Made by a program: the position numbers and the translations under genes. 64,000 nucleotides of DNA from Paulownia fortunei (Eukaryota; Streptophyta; Magnoliopsida; Lamiales; Paulowniaceae), in NCBI GenBank assembly GCA_019321725.1, contig CM033120.1, positions 14,290,278-14,354,277 of the forward strand. Direction: 5' to 3'. The notes beneath the pieces are model-generated. The model was given only the letters and a program-made list of their open reading frames with translations. It ran no database searches and was not told the origin of the DNA. This document shows positions 34,014-45,600 of the stretch, piece by piece; position 1 is the first letter of the stretch; each line of letters starts with the position of its first letter.

Positions 34014-35114
34014 TTAAAAAAGACTAAATTTATTATTTTTAAATGAACAAGAATAACTAAATTTGTCCAAAGTAGAAATAGAAACCAAATTTCGTCTAAA
34101 CGACGAAACAATAAATGTCTCTTCCAAATCCAAAAAACAACCGATTTTTAACAATAACCTAAAAGTTCCTATAGCCTCAACCGAAGCTGCTTTGCCATCG
34201 CTTACATAAATGCATCTTTCAGCATCATTTGGCTTTCGGCTCCACAGGCAACCCTGCATAGACACACTTATGTGAGTAGTAGCACCCGAATCTATCCACC
34301 AAGTGTGCCTAGGTACAGAAGTTAAATTAACTTCAGAACAAACCAAATTGAGAATCATATCTTTCTTAACACGCCATGCGGCATATTTGGGACAATCTTT
34401 TTTCATATGCCCAGGTTGCCTGCAAAAGTAACAGTTGAATCCTGAATCCTGTTTCTTTTGCACCTTTGGCTGTGGTGTCCCAACTACAGTTTCATTTCCC
34501 TTTTTTCTTTTCTTATTCTGAGAAGTAGCTGCCAACTGAGCACTTTCAGTCATTTCTTGTTTAATTCTTTCTTCTTCTTGCACACAGTGAGATACGAGCT
34601 CATTAAGAGTCAATTTATCCTTTTGGGTGTTATAACTTACTTTAAACTGACTGTATTGTGCAGGAAGAGATATCAAAACTAAATGCACGAGCAAATCCTC
34701 AGATAGCTCTAACTTTAGTGCTTTTAGTTTTGAAACAAGATTAGACGTCTCCATGATGTACTCATTTATGTTCCATTTTCCTTTATACCTCAATGAAACA
34801 AGATTAGCTAAAAGCGTACTTGTTTCAGCCTTTTCGTTTTTTGCAAAACATTTTTCAATATCCTCAAAGAACTTCTTGGCACTATCCTCCTCAGACATAA
34901 CACCCCTGAAGGTCTTTGGAATGGAACGTTTCATGATTATCAGACTCATGCGATTAGAACGATCCCATTTTTCTAAGTCCCTTTTAGCCTCAGAGGAACT
35001 TTCATCAGTGAGAGTGAGAGGTCGTTCTATCCGAAGCGCAAGGTCAAGATCCATGCAACCAAGAACAATCATCATGTTCTCTTTCCAATTCTCAAAGTTT
35101 GTGCCACTCAACAC
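34014..35114 (-). pseudogene. Copia gag and protease
   Basis: Open frame of 366 codons. The gag region is followed by a CCHC zinc knuckle (CYFCRQPGHMKKDC, about residue 228) and the protease active-site motif WWIDSGATTH (about 270). It ends in TAA where the polyprotein should continue in the same frame. Confidence 0.9.
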
Positions 35115-36369
35115 AGGAATAGAATTAATGTTGGCAGATATTGTAGAAGAAGAAGCAGAAGCTGAATAGAGAACAAAATAAAATACTCACAATCAATATT
35201 CATGTCACGACATAATTATGAAAATGACATAATCAATTAATGGTAGGCTACAGTACAAGATACCTAGCACAACAATGACATTTAGTCTTTAGACAGAAAT
35301 ATCAACTGTAAGTGGTACTCTCAATGTAGTAATCAAATATTGACAATTAATCCTGTTAAACAATAATCTTACTTTGGGTCGATTATTGCTCACATGGAAA
35401 ACCTAATAATCATCATGTACTTATTATCACAGGTATATCTGTTATTTGGCCAAACAATAATCTTCCTTTGGGCCGATTATTATTCGCATAAATAACCAAC
35501 ATACACATCAGAATATCTCAAAATAATAAAATTTACACAATAGAGGTTACTTTGGCAACATATTGCTTCATTCAATTAATTTTGAAATATCAGACAAAAT
35601 GGGATTAAATAAAATAAAAATTCAAACCGATATTTATTTTATTTAATGTGAGCCCAAACCATATCTTTAGTCTTTATTTTGATTTAAAGTCCGAAAATCA
35701 AATAAACTTTAAATTTGAATTCATAACTGAATTAAGCACAAAAAATAAATTGGACTTAAAATCCTTTATAATTCAAACTCAAATAAAATAAATTCACATT
35801 AAAAAATGAACTTAAACTTCAATACAAAACAAAACAAAACTTAATTTCAATTATAATTGAATCAACTCAATTAAATCAGGTTCAAATTAATACTTAATTC
35901 CAAATTTAGACTTAAATTATAATTAGCTTTTAATCTAATTATAATTATATCTTAATCTACCAAACCATAAAACAGAACAAAATAGAAGACCCATTCTTCA
36001 TTATCGCCGCGGTAAAGAACCAAATGGTGAGACTATTCTGCTTATGACTTGATGTAAGGTTTGGTGTAAGATGTCTGATTTAGTTTTTACACCAACAGTA
36101 AACAACCCATTATCTTGAAATAAGATAAATTTATTTTAATTGAATTCTTTCAATTAACATGCATCATAATCCAAGCAGTATGTCATAACTGAATTCATAA
36201 TTTAAATTGAATCTGTAATTTACTTTCAAAAATATTGTTTAATTGAAAGTAATTGAAAAGAATCATAATTACTTCCATAAAATCATCCTCAAATTTTCTT
36301 TCAATTAAGATTATAAAACTGAATATAATCATAAAAGGAGAAATAATCCTTGATAATTTAACATGAATT
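35115..36369 (-). other. Untranslated leader of the copia element
   Basis: About 1.25 kb between the primer-binding site and gag with no open frame. It holds a locally repeated motif, AATAATCTTCCTTTGGGCCGATTATT-like, near 35365-35490 (two copies). Confidence 0.6.
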
Positions 36370-36381
36370 GCTCTGATACCA
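36370..36381 (-). other. Primer-binding site of the copia element
   Basis: TGGTATCAGAGC on the minus strand, two bases inside the 5' LTR. It is complementary to the 3' end of initiator methionine tRNA, the usual copia primer. Confidence 0.9.
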
Positions 36382-36383
36382 CT

Positions 36384-36826
36384 TGTTAAATATTAATATA
36401 ATATGATTCAATAATCATAATTCAAAATCATCATGTAAATTATCAAGAAATATTTTAATTCTAAATGGAAAGCGTACCTGAATCCATGACAATGAAAACA
36501 ATCGGGGTATGCGTCTTCCACAGTCAAATCAATTTAGAATACTCAATGGGTCTCTCTCTAAGATTGGAAAGAGGAAAAAACTAATATTGTATGATATGAT
36601 TTAGGGATCATAACCCATAATGTTCTTTATATACTAGGTCAAAAAGAATCCCATCAATCCTGAATTTGACTAATATTAGGTCTCTATACATTACAAAATC
36701 CATACCCTAAAAATATTTTTAGAGTCTCATATAGTAGATCACTTATTTAACTCTATCAAATTAAATAACTTATAATATAATTATTATTTAAATATATAAA
36801 TCCATATTAAAAAATTAATTCCAACA
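36384..36826 (-). repeat. 5' LTR of the copia element
   Basis: 443 bp, TGTTGG...TTAACA on the minus strand, matching 30264-30706. Confidence 0.95.
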
Positions 36827-36864
36827 ATTTTGATTCATAGAATCAGAAGTAAATTTTCAATTAC

Positions 36865-37213
36865 CTTTCTACAAACGGTGCTAAATTGCTCTGACAGTTT
36901 GTCACTCGAAAACATTGGCTTGCAAGACTGTTTTCCTGAAAGAAAGAAGAAGAACACATGAAACAAGAACCAGTTTCATATGCTCTTCCGACAATTCAAT
37001 CCATAAAGTCAACAGAAGCGGACATAGATCATAATTCTTGAATGCTAGCAAAAACAAAGCTACCATCAATCAATCAAGAATCAAGCTAACACAAAGCTAC
37101 AGAACGGAATGCCAACCTGGGTGGGAAAACAATGAAAATTCTGTCTCCTCTAAAGGATTGCCGATCAGCAGGCAAGGGGCGTTTCATGTACTGCCGCCGG
37201 GAACTGGCTTTCC
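36865..37213 (-). other. Exon-like island beside the retrotransposon (unresolved)
   Basis: On the minus strand a 71-base segment (36935-36865) is bounded by TTTCTTTCAG and AAAG|GTAATT. A 97-base segment (37213-37117) is bounded by CCACCTAG and CCCAG|GTTGGC. Together they look like two exons with a T-rich intron of 181 bases. In one frame the first reads KRPLPADRQSFRGDRIFIVF and runs across the junction to a TGA at 36904-36902. Other frames are also open. I recognise no family. It may be the 3' remnant of a gene, a non-coding transcript or chance. Confidence 0.25.
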
Positions 37214-38039
37214 CTAGGTGGATGGAATCGAACACCCTTTTTCAGGGGAATCCCAAGTTTCTCCATCTCATCATCCTCATCCTCATCCATCCTTATTGCT
37301 TTCATGTAATCTGCCAGTGCCAAGAAACTCAAGGAAGGGTTGGAAATAGAATAGTGTGTGGTATTCTGCTAATCCTCTCAAGGAATAAATGTGGCAAAGA
37401 AGGAAAGAAAAGAAAAGATGGAAGTCCTAATGGAGCATATTGGTTTATATATATTGAAGGACAAGCGAGCAATCTATCTGTTAAGAAGAGTCAGTGGTGA
37501 CTCTGCCACTTACATTGATAGGTGAAGTTGATTCCTATTTGGATTAGGATTAAGTTGTTCATCACTCTCCTAATCCTTTTAGGCTTAAATGCTAATCCTA
37601 GTTGAGTAAGGAATTGGGTGATTTATGTGGCTATTATAGAGTTTAGGAATAGTTTTCATTGTTCCAGTAGGATTTGGTTTGGTCTGTTAAAAGGCTGGGA
37701 AGAGATATTTTTCTGTTAAGAGTTTTTTGTAAGAGAGTACATAAATAAAAGACTTCTTTCTAGCTATCATCTTTGCTGAAATTTTCCAGCTTGATTGTGT
37801 GTGATGCTTCTGAAAATTTCGATGGAGCTGATTGTGGCTGATTGAATATGTAAGCTTCTCAGTAGTTGCTCCATTTGAGTGCATTCATAATAGGAGCAGA
37901 AGACATAACTGGAAAATGAAATGGAATCAACATATAAATGTGATATATAGTCTTAAAATGATTGAATTTATTGTAATGTAAACTTTGTTCAATTCAATGA
38001 ATAATCAATCATGACAGAGAAAGTAGTATTATCTAAGCA
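37214..38039. other. Intergenic, upstream of island and downstream of GRAS gene
   Basis: Contains a GATGAG-rich stretch (37268-37290) that makes a short acidic 46-codon minus-strand frame at 37165-37305, and TATATATAAA on the minus strand near 37445. Neither is enough to call a gene. The GRAS 3' flank follows. Confidence 0.45.
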
Positions 38040-39656
38040 TCAAGAGGAAGGCACATTGTGCACTTGCCATGCTGATGCTAGCATTATAGGCCTCCCTTTC
38101 CATCCAAGCTGAATGCAGCCCTTCTCACTGGCCACAGTATAGCCATCACACCCATAACCAGATAGCATCATTTTAGCTTGGTTCAAACACTTCAATCCCA
38201 CCACTTGAAAACCAGCACGACCAAGCTGCCTTCGCCATTGATCTGCTCTCTCATGCCTCTCAATCCTATCAGATCCTTCGTAGGCTATAACGTTGCAGAT
38301 TTCCTCCGCTAGGTGAAATTTCTCAATCTTTATTCTCTGTGGACTATTTCGTGGGAGACTAGCATCAAGGGAATCAAAAATGGCAGAATAATAATGGAGG
38401 GATTCCAAAAATCTCCCAAGAAAGAAAGGTCCATTGTGGTTGGCATCTTGTTCAACCACAGTGAGCAGGCTTGGATTTAGTTTCTTGACTGATTGGAGAA
38501 TGGTCTTTAAGGACCCTCTACTTTCCTTGACATGCTTGTGCAGATGCATTATGCTATTGACGAACAACGCCTCTTCTTCTCTCAGGTCGAGTTTTTCCCG
38601 AGTTAATGACAATGGAGATACTTGGTCTGCCACCAAGTTAAATTCAAGGGAAATGCCAAGAGAAATGGCTTCTTCACAGAATCCCTGCATGCTACTTTCA
38701 AGCTCCAACGGATCTTGATCTCCAATTATACCGGTGACCCTGATAATTTTTGGGGGGCCTTCAGTTCTAGATGCCAAAGTCCTCACCAAAGAAGGCCATT
38801 GAAGATTGTGCTCCATTCCTAGGTCAATGATGTGCAAGGAGTCTTTCCCACTTGCTGCTTGACATATAGCATCATTTGCAGCCATGAAACCAAAAGCAAT
38901 ATAAGGAGTTGTTTGGTGCAACAAAGCAAAAGCTTCACTCTTTTCCTCCCTAGTGATCAAGGACACATCAACGGCCCTACCAGTGAAGGTACCATTTGGG
39001 TTCACATTCTGTAGAAGCGACAACCTAGACTTCAATCCCATTGCAAAACAATGCGAGACTCTCTGCAGAGAATCGCCCCAAGGGCTGACACAAGGCCAAA
39101 TTTGTGTTAGTATTGAATCAGCAAGTTGAGTATCTCTACACCCCACAGCCTCAGCACAAGCTAATAGCAAATGCACTAACTGAAGCCCTTGATCCACCCC
39201 AATTGTGATCACATCCTCTACACCATTACCAGGCACTAAAAACCCAAGATCATTGGATGAGCTACACCCCTCCAACTCATCCCCTTCAATCATCATTTGA
39301 GCATTTGATCCGTCATAAACATCATCGATCATCAAAAGATCTTGGAGACCATCTTCTTGGAACTGATCAAAGACCTCATTTTCCTCCTCCTCCGAGGACT
39401 TGTCAGCGTTATCTTTTTCGTAGCATTCCACGTTAAAGAAAATGTCAACAATTGCCTCTACCTCGGAGGGGGCTAGTTGAGGCGTTTCATTTACAAAATG
39501 TGGCCATATCTCCACCTCTTCATCTAGCAACATTCCTCCCCATTCTCCTCCTTGTTCTTGCTCCACACGGGCGGGGCAAAACTGTCGAATGGCGGAGTCT
39601 TGGTTGAGATTTTCAAACGTGGGAAGGGTAAGCCATCCATTCATCATGGCCTCCAT
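38040..39656 (-). CDS. GRAS-family transcriptional regulator (SCARECROW/DELLA-related)
   Basis: Intronless gene of 538 residues. The acidic N-terminal third (residues 1-150, including SSEEEENEVFDQFQEDGLQD) has no DELLA or TVHYNP motif. The GRAS domain starts at LQLVHLLLACAEAV (about 158-171). It continues with the VHIID-type motif LHIIDLGMEHNLQWPSL (274-290), a RVTGI leucine-rich region, a PFYRE-type stretch around FFLGRFLESLHYYSAIFDSL (411-430), and the SAW region ending LASAWQVHN (526-534). GRAS proteins act in the nucleus, usually as co-regulators in hormone, root or symbiosis signalling. The sequence resembles proteins often labelled DELLA RGL1-like, but without the DELLA motif it should not be gibberellin-degraded in the usual way. 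The first in-frame ATG is followed by a sensible N-terminus (MEAMMNGWLTLP). Confidence 0.93.
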   Translation of the reverse strand: MEAMMNGWLTLPTFENLNQDSAIRQFCPARVEQEQGGEWGGMLLDEEVEIWPHFVNETPQLAPSEVEAIVDIFFNVECYEKDNADKSSEEEENEVFDQFQEDGLQDLLMIDDVYDGSNAQMMIEGDELEGCSSSNDLGFLVPGNGVEDVITIGVDQGLQLVHLLLACAEAVGCRDTQLADSILTQIWPCVSPWGDSLQRVSHCFAMGLKSRLSLLQNVNPNGTFTGRAVDVSLITREEKSEAFALLHQTTPYIAFGFMAANDAICQAASGKDSLHIIDLGMEHNLQWPSLVRTLASRTEGPPKIIRVTGIIGDQDPLELESSMQGFCEEAISLGISLEFNLVADQVSPLSLTREKLDLREEEALFVNSIMHLHKHVKESRGSLKTILQSVKKLNPSLLTVVEQDANHNGPFFLGRFLESLHYYSAIFDSLDASLPRNSPQRIKIEKFHLAEEICNVIAYEGSDRIERHERADQWRRQLGRAGFQVVGLKCLNQAKMMLSGYGCDGYTVASEKGCIQLGWKGRPIMLASAWQVHNVPSS

Positions 39657-42600
39657 TGGAGATTGCTTGATTTCTATGTGGAATTTGGTGAAAAGTTGGG
39701 TGCTTAGGTGTGAGAGCTTGGAACAAGTTATGCTATTGTGTAGCTATGGTGTGTCCATTTTTTAACTATATTTGGCAAGAATATTCTCTTTGTTTGGGCT
39801 GGAGGAGGACAGCTTCTTGGCAGATGAAATTATTACATAAAGAATTTTCCATGACGCTTATGGGTGTCTCGGCTTGGCATAGTCTTCAGCTCACAACGCC
39901 TCTCACAATCATATACAAAACCAAGAATCTAAAAAAAAGTACATGTTATAATAAACATAAAGTGATCAATGACAGATAAATGTGATACGCCTTTTTATCT
40001 AAGGGGAAAAAACATTTATCATCCGAATTATGCTGCATTTTTACATTTTGTCGCCTATTTTTATTTATTATTATTTTTTTCTATTTGTTGAATTATAAAT
40101 TCTGTTCTTTTATTTACTTCATTAAAATTTAAGAAATAAAAAATAATAATTTTACTAATAATATATAGAAAAAGAGATAAAATGCATGTATATACATATT
40201 TTTTTAATATATTTAAGGTGAGATGATAAAATAAAATATTATGTACAGTTTGAATGGTAAAATACGATAATTTTAATATGATTTGAAGATTTTGTCCTTT
40301 AAAAATCACGTTTGCGCGTGTGAGAAAATTTTGACATAACATTCAATTAAATTAAGTCATGTGTAGTTTGAATGATAAAGTGTAATAAAAAATAATTAAG
40401 CAGAAAAAGTTAATAATTTATATCGTGACAGGTTCCATGAATCCACATTATTATTATTATTATTATTAGGATTTTATGCTCAATTAAAATAGCTCTTAAA
40501 TAGATATTTGGACACGCACTACTTTAAAGTAAATATTTTCGGGTAAATATAAACTTTGGTCCCTAATGATTTAATGAGAAATTAAAAGGAATCAACCAAT
40601 TCGGTTGTGGTGAAATGGAAGAGACATTATGTGGCTGTGAATGGAACCAAAAAAAATAAATTTGTACCTAACCTAAGTTTATTCACTAATTTTCTGGCAT
40701 GGAATGGGTTAGCCGGCCTAATATAGAGCAAAATAAATAAATAAATAAATAAATAAAAATGAAGTAATTGGTCTATGAGGAATTTATCAAGAAATCCCAA
40801 CATGAAGCCTATTCTTGGCTTGCCAGTAAGTGATGGGTTTTCATGTGTTTGTCACAATGTCACCATTATCTAAGGTCGGCCAACAATCGATGAGACAATT
40901 TTAGTTGGCCTATGCTTCTGAAAAACATTACTATATTTACTCGAATCCTATAATATGAAACTAAAAATTTGTCCAAAGATATGCCCTTATGTTCCATTTT
41001 TATTTTGTTTTTATTTTATTAATTAACTTCCTGTTTGAAAAGGGATGGTTTCGATTGGTAACAATATTTTAAAAATCGGACTCGATCGGTCAGTTCGATT
41101 GGTTCAATCGGATCAGTCCAATCCATTTAGGTACAAAAAATTGAAAATTTTATGAAACTGGTCGAGCCGGGTGAACTAGCCAAACACCGGTCAAATCGGT
41201 CAAACAATCGATCAAAAATTATTGTTTATTTTTGTTTTTTTTTTTTTAAGTTTAAACTAAATATTTAATTATATGTACATGATTATTTGAATTTTGAGTT
41301 TTATTAAATATAGTTGATTATTTATTTATTTTTTATTTTATATATACCAATTAATTTATTATATTATTATTTTATATAATATAATAAAAAAATATCGGTA
41401 CCAATTGAACAGTTGATCAATAATAAAATCAGATTGATCATTGATTCGATTATGAAAACTTTGTTAGAAATTATAAATAAATCTTTCCATTTGTCATACT
41501 CATACTTATATGCAACAGTAGTTGTTAGCACCAAAGTCTCAGAATTTGATTGTTCTTCGTAGCCAGCTACAGCTTTCGGTCAAGAAAATCACCTATTTGT
41601 TGAACTAATCAATCAATTCTTTTGATCAACAAAACCATCAAGAAAAAGTAAGCGGGGCAATCGGAAGTTAGTTCAACTAATTGAGGAGTGATTTTATTTC
41701 TTTCTGAAGCTAGTTATTGCATTACACTTAGTTAGCATTGTGAGAATTGTTATCATCTGCTAGAGTTTGGCTAAACTTATTTAAAGTTCTTATATACTTT
41801 TACAAAATATTTGTGGAACTTATAAAATATTAAATTATATTTTAAAAATAAATATTTATATTTTTTAGTTGAAATAAGATTATGTAGTTTATAAAATATT
41901 AATAATAATAATTTTGTCAATAATACGATCACAATTAAAAAAAAATTACTAAGATCTTAAAACAACTCTTTATTTTTTCTTAAAAGGGCTTATTGAACTT
42001 TTGGCAAAATTAAAGTAGTTAACTTAATCGAGTTGGATCAGCACATTGGCAGACACATGTTTTTGGTTGTTACAATTAGCAGCCCAGTTCGAAGGGGCTT
42101 AATTGGCAACCATAAGTGTAGTTGGGCTGCACCCACCACCAAGTGGGCTCACTTTTTAGCTGGACGGATCTCAATCCTACTATGAGAATTTTGGTGACCT
42201 CGCAATATGTGTCTCCCATATTGCTCAATTATTATATGCCAAACCCTCTAGCTAGGGTGACACCCCATGGGGGTATACAAGAGGACTCTTATACCCTCAC
42301 CCCCATCTAAATAGTGCCTATGAGGGTCTAAAACACCTCCATCAACCTATTACATAAGCAATATAAGAGTAAAGGCAAGTTATTTTCTCACTTCCATGTG
42401 ATTAACAAGATTTCTATTCTTGTAAAATTGGCTCCTTGTTGATGTATGGGGCTCATATAATAGGACTCGTATATAAACTCATATAATTAATGATTGTGAT
42501 GTCTCAAAACTTGTTAAATAGAATACATAAATATCTCACTGCATTGTGATGGACATTCATTGCATACAAAAACTTTCTTTACTCTTTAAAATGTTTTTTC

Positions 42601-44559
42601 AACACTATCTTTCTATGATCAATCTTACTTACAATTGATTTTATTAAATAATATAAGTACGCTTTCTATTCCTATTATCATATTAATCATAAATTTCTCT
42701 GTTGATGAGATAATTTCGAATGAACGATTATTTCTCCAGATAAAGATGGGTTTGATTAGACAGACCATAACGAAAAGGATAGGGGTTGCATCAATATCCT
42801 TCCCTTGTGCACCTGTCAACCACAATTATCCATGAAAAAGGGTTTGGAAAAAAAAGCATGCCACCCTCAAAGGGTAGAATATAAACTCATTTTTTCCCAT
42901 TGCATACGACAACTAATGAGAAAAGCTCAGTTTGTTGGAGTGACCAATCTTCATTATCCATCCCCCCCTCCTCTATTATGTTGATTTCTATTATTGCAAA
43001 ATTGATTGACCTATCTAAATCAACTCATACTTCCTGAATTGGTACAAGACTAGTTCATCACTCCCAATTACTAGTAATAATGGCGTGCCACCATCCACTT
43101 ATAATAGCTTCGGTCCATTTTTTTGGTCACGTCTATCTGGTCTAGTTTATGGTACTACATAAACTACCCCAATTGACAACACAATCTTGCCACGAAGACG
43201 GATTGCTTTCTCACTTTTTCCTCTTACCTAGTAATTAATGATTGAAACTGTGATGCTTTGCAAATACATAGATAATTTTGCATTGATATGACATGTATTA
43301 GAGACACAATTGGTACACATTACATTGAAATCAAAAAGAAGTTTATATTTAAATGGTTGGCATCTCTTATAAATTTTATCTTTAATTTTTTTCGTCTTAT
43401 AAGAATGTTTGGAACTCCCTAAACATGTCTACAACCACATTATTCACAATCATCTCAAACTCAAACCTACTTTATTGCTAATCAAAAATAATTTGATTAT
43501 CTAAGACCAAATTCAATATATAGTAAGATTGTCGCGAGACAGCAATCCTATTTGCTTTAAATTAATATTTTAATCCTTTATTATGAATGCCTATTCATCA
43601 CTTTGTCTTATAAAAATAGCTCCTTTGCTGCTGTTAATAAGCCATTTTAGTTGATTTTCTTAGTATATTATAAATAATTTAGTTATCTTTTTAGATATTT
43701 GTTGAATAATATATAATAACATGATAAATATAAAGATTCAAAAGCTTATGGAAGAATTAAATTGATAAGTATGTGAAATTATTAATAAGTTTGACTTCGT
43801 ACAATAACAAATTGAAGCAATTATTTTATAACAAAATGTAAGCAAACAATTACAATAGATATGGATATGTTAATTTTTAATATATATATATAATATGATA
43901 CGAGTAAGATAAAACTATGTATATTTGTATGTATGTGCTTGTATGTATTAAAAAACATTTTTATAGTATATATAATGAGAACTTAACATTGCAATAATAT
44001 TAATCCACCAATATCAATAATTTTGTGAGTGCTTCTACTTTAACTTTATCCAAATTATTTACATGTATCCCAAAAAAACTCATAATTTTTCAAATAATAT
44101 AGTAAAAGTTAAAATAGATATGTAACATTAAATATTAATAATCATATATATATATATATATATTAAAAATTTCCAAACTTTACAATATCAATATCAATAA
44201 TGTTACTAAAATATGAGACTATGTATCCAACTTGACTAATTTTAACCAAATAATCTCATTTTATTCTAACAGGTTCAACTTATATTTTATAGGGCCAGAA
44301 TAAATATGTTATGGAAGATAAAGAATTAAAAATATAATCCCAAAAAAAACTTTAAAGAATTTTAGATTTTTATTTTTTATTTTTAACCTGACCCAAATTT
44401 TTTTAAAATATTAAAAAGTACCCCTATATTTAAAGCGTATAAAAAAACTCCTATTTTTGCATCCAATACGCAACATATTTTTCTTTCTTTCTCTTAATTT
44501 TTGGAAACTCCAAAATATCATTCAAAATATATCCACCTTGTGGACAACTCATATCTATA
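39657..44559. other. AT-rich intergenic region
   Basis: About 5 kb without a supported gene. It contains an AAAT repeat (40731-40757), a TTA run near 40448-40467, one degenerate transposon-like element, and small open frames (42122-42310, 42625-42835) without features. Confidence 0.55.
41059..41466. mobile_element. Degenerate MITE-like element
   Basis: A 408-bp segment has weakly matching inverted ends. The left end (TAACAATATTTTAAAAATCG) resembles the reverse complement of the right end (TAACAAAGTTTTCATAATCG). The left half is rich in GGTTC(A/G)AT/CGGTC motifs, which are common in a widespread class of plant non-autonomous elements. No target duplication is clear. Family assignment is not possible by eye. 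Confidence 0.4.
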
Positions 44560-44931
44560 CACTACTAGAAAAAAAAATATATATATATTAACGATAATAT
44601 ATTTAGTGACAATAAAATTTTTTACTAGTTATAGAAATTTTTTTATTTTGTCACAATTTCATAATGACAAATAATATATTTAAATTATTAGTATTGATAA
44701 TTAATAACATACATGTAATGACAACAAAAAACTTACCACAAATTATAGTTAAATTTTTGTTGCTACTAAATTGTCATTTTTACTATGCATCAAACGACAA
44801 TATTAACAACTTAAATATTAATTTAATTATTATTAAGTTTGAAAAAATCATCATTATACCAAAATGCTAATATTATTATTGCTAATAAAATTACACTAAA
44901 TTTTACTACTAATATCTATTTTCTTTTAGTG
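44560..44931. mobile_element. Non-autonomous CACTA (En/Spm-like) element, 372 bp
   Basis: The ends are CACTACTAGAAAA (44560-44572) and the inverse of CACTAAAAGAAAA (44919-44931), matching at 11 of 13 positions and fitting the plant CACTA terminal consensus. The element is flanked on both sides by ATA (44557-44559 and 44932-44934), the 3-bp target duplication expected of this superfamily. Internally, GACAA/TTGTC motifs recur in both orientations, like subterminal repeats. No transposase is encoded. It ends about 100 bases before the G-box cluster of the NF-YC promoter. Confidence 0.8.
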
Positions 44932-45029
44932 ATATTCGTGGAATATCCACCACTATACTGAACAGTTTTGACGGTATCCGTGCAAACTAACTAATCCAAA
45001 TTCAAATTGACAAGAATTCTTAGTTTGGT

Positions 45030-45398
45030 CACGTGTCCTCAATGATGTCGTCACGTGAGGCTGCTGTGGTTTGCTGGTTTTCGTTTTCACGTGATGATGT
45101 GATGCTCCAAAAGGAAAGTAAGAAGCCCTTCACCTGACACCGCACACGCTCGCCACGTGCATACTAAAAACCCTACTCCTCCTTAAGTTTCCAAAAATAA
45201 CCTCACTGCTTGTTGTTCCTTCCCCAGTCCAAATTTCCCCGAAATCTAATTAGCAACGCGATTTTTACGGATAAACCAACCTTAATAAAAACGCGCTTGT
45301 TCACTTTAACCTTGGCCCTGCCTACTAGTATTTATTCGACACGTGGAAGCCTCCAGCACTTATTCTCTCAATGTCGGGAGTCCCACAAATTACACGTG
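45030..45398 (+). promoter_or_regulatory. Six-fold CACGTG G-box cluster upstream of NF-YC
   Basis: Perfect palindromic CACGTG occurs at 45030, 45052, 45088, 45154, 45340 and 45393. Several have ABRE-like flanks (CACGTGTC at 45030 and 45393; ACACGTGG at 45339). G-boxes bind bZIP and bHLH factors such as ABFs and PIFs, so control by ABA, light or the clock is plausible. The cluster lies immediately upstream of the inferred leader exon of the NF-YC gene. Confidence 0.75.
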
Positions 45399-45600
45399 TC
45401 TCAGGTGCCGAGACCCCCAGAACTCTCGCTCTCTCTCATCGGTCGGTCCATATTCAAAATCTCTGTCGTCTGCCCATTACTTTCTCTCTCTAATAGATAC
45501 ACATACGTGTACGTAGATCTTTGTGTATAGATATCTACTCCGTACTCTCTCTTCTCTCCTAGTGTTTGAAATCTGCAGCTTTATATTTTTAAAAGTATGG

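Larger units (their letters stand above)
30264..36826 (-). mobile_element. Ty1/copia LTR retrotransposon, degenerate, 6.56 kb
   Basis: Complete but coding-defective element in minus orientation. It has two 443-bp LTRs ending TG...CA (one end mutated to TA), a tRNA-Met-type primer-binding site next to the 5' LTR and a polypurine tract next to the 3' LTR. Domains run gag zinc knuckle, protease, GAG-pre-integrase, integrase, reverse transcriptase and RNase H, the copia order. The flanks carry ATTTT on the right and ATTTT plus one T on the left, an imperfect 5-bp target duplication. Two in-frame stops and one frame change break the polyprotein. About 39 differences between the LTRs were counted by eye, mostly transitions, so the insertion is old (order of a few million years under usual plant rates). 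Confidence 0.95.

Noticed and set aside
37132..37500. Plus-strand 122-codon open frame
   Set aside because: Composition is not protein-like and the stretch overlaps minus-strand splice-like signals. No family resemblance.
42122..42835. Small open frames in the 42-kb region
   Set aside because: Short, isolated, no motifs, in AT-rich spacer.
44664..44870. 68-codon open frame
   Set aside because: It lies inside the non-autonomous CACTA element and is Asn/Ile-rich low-complexity sequence.
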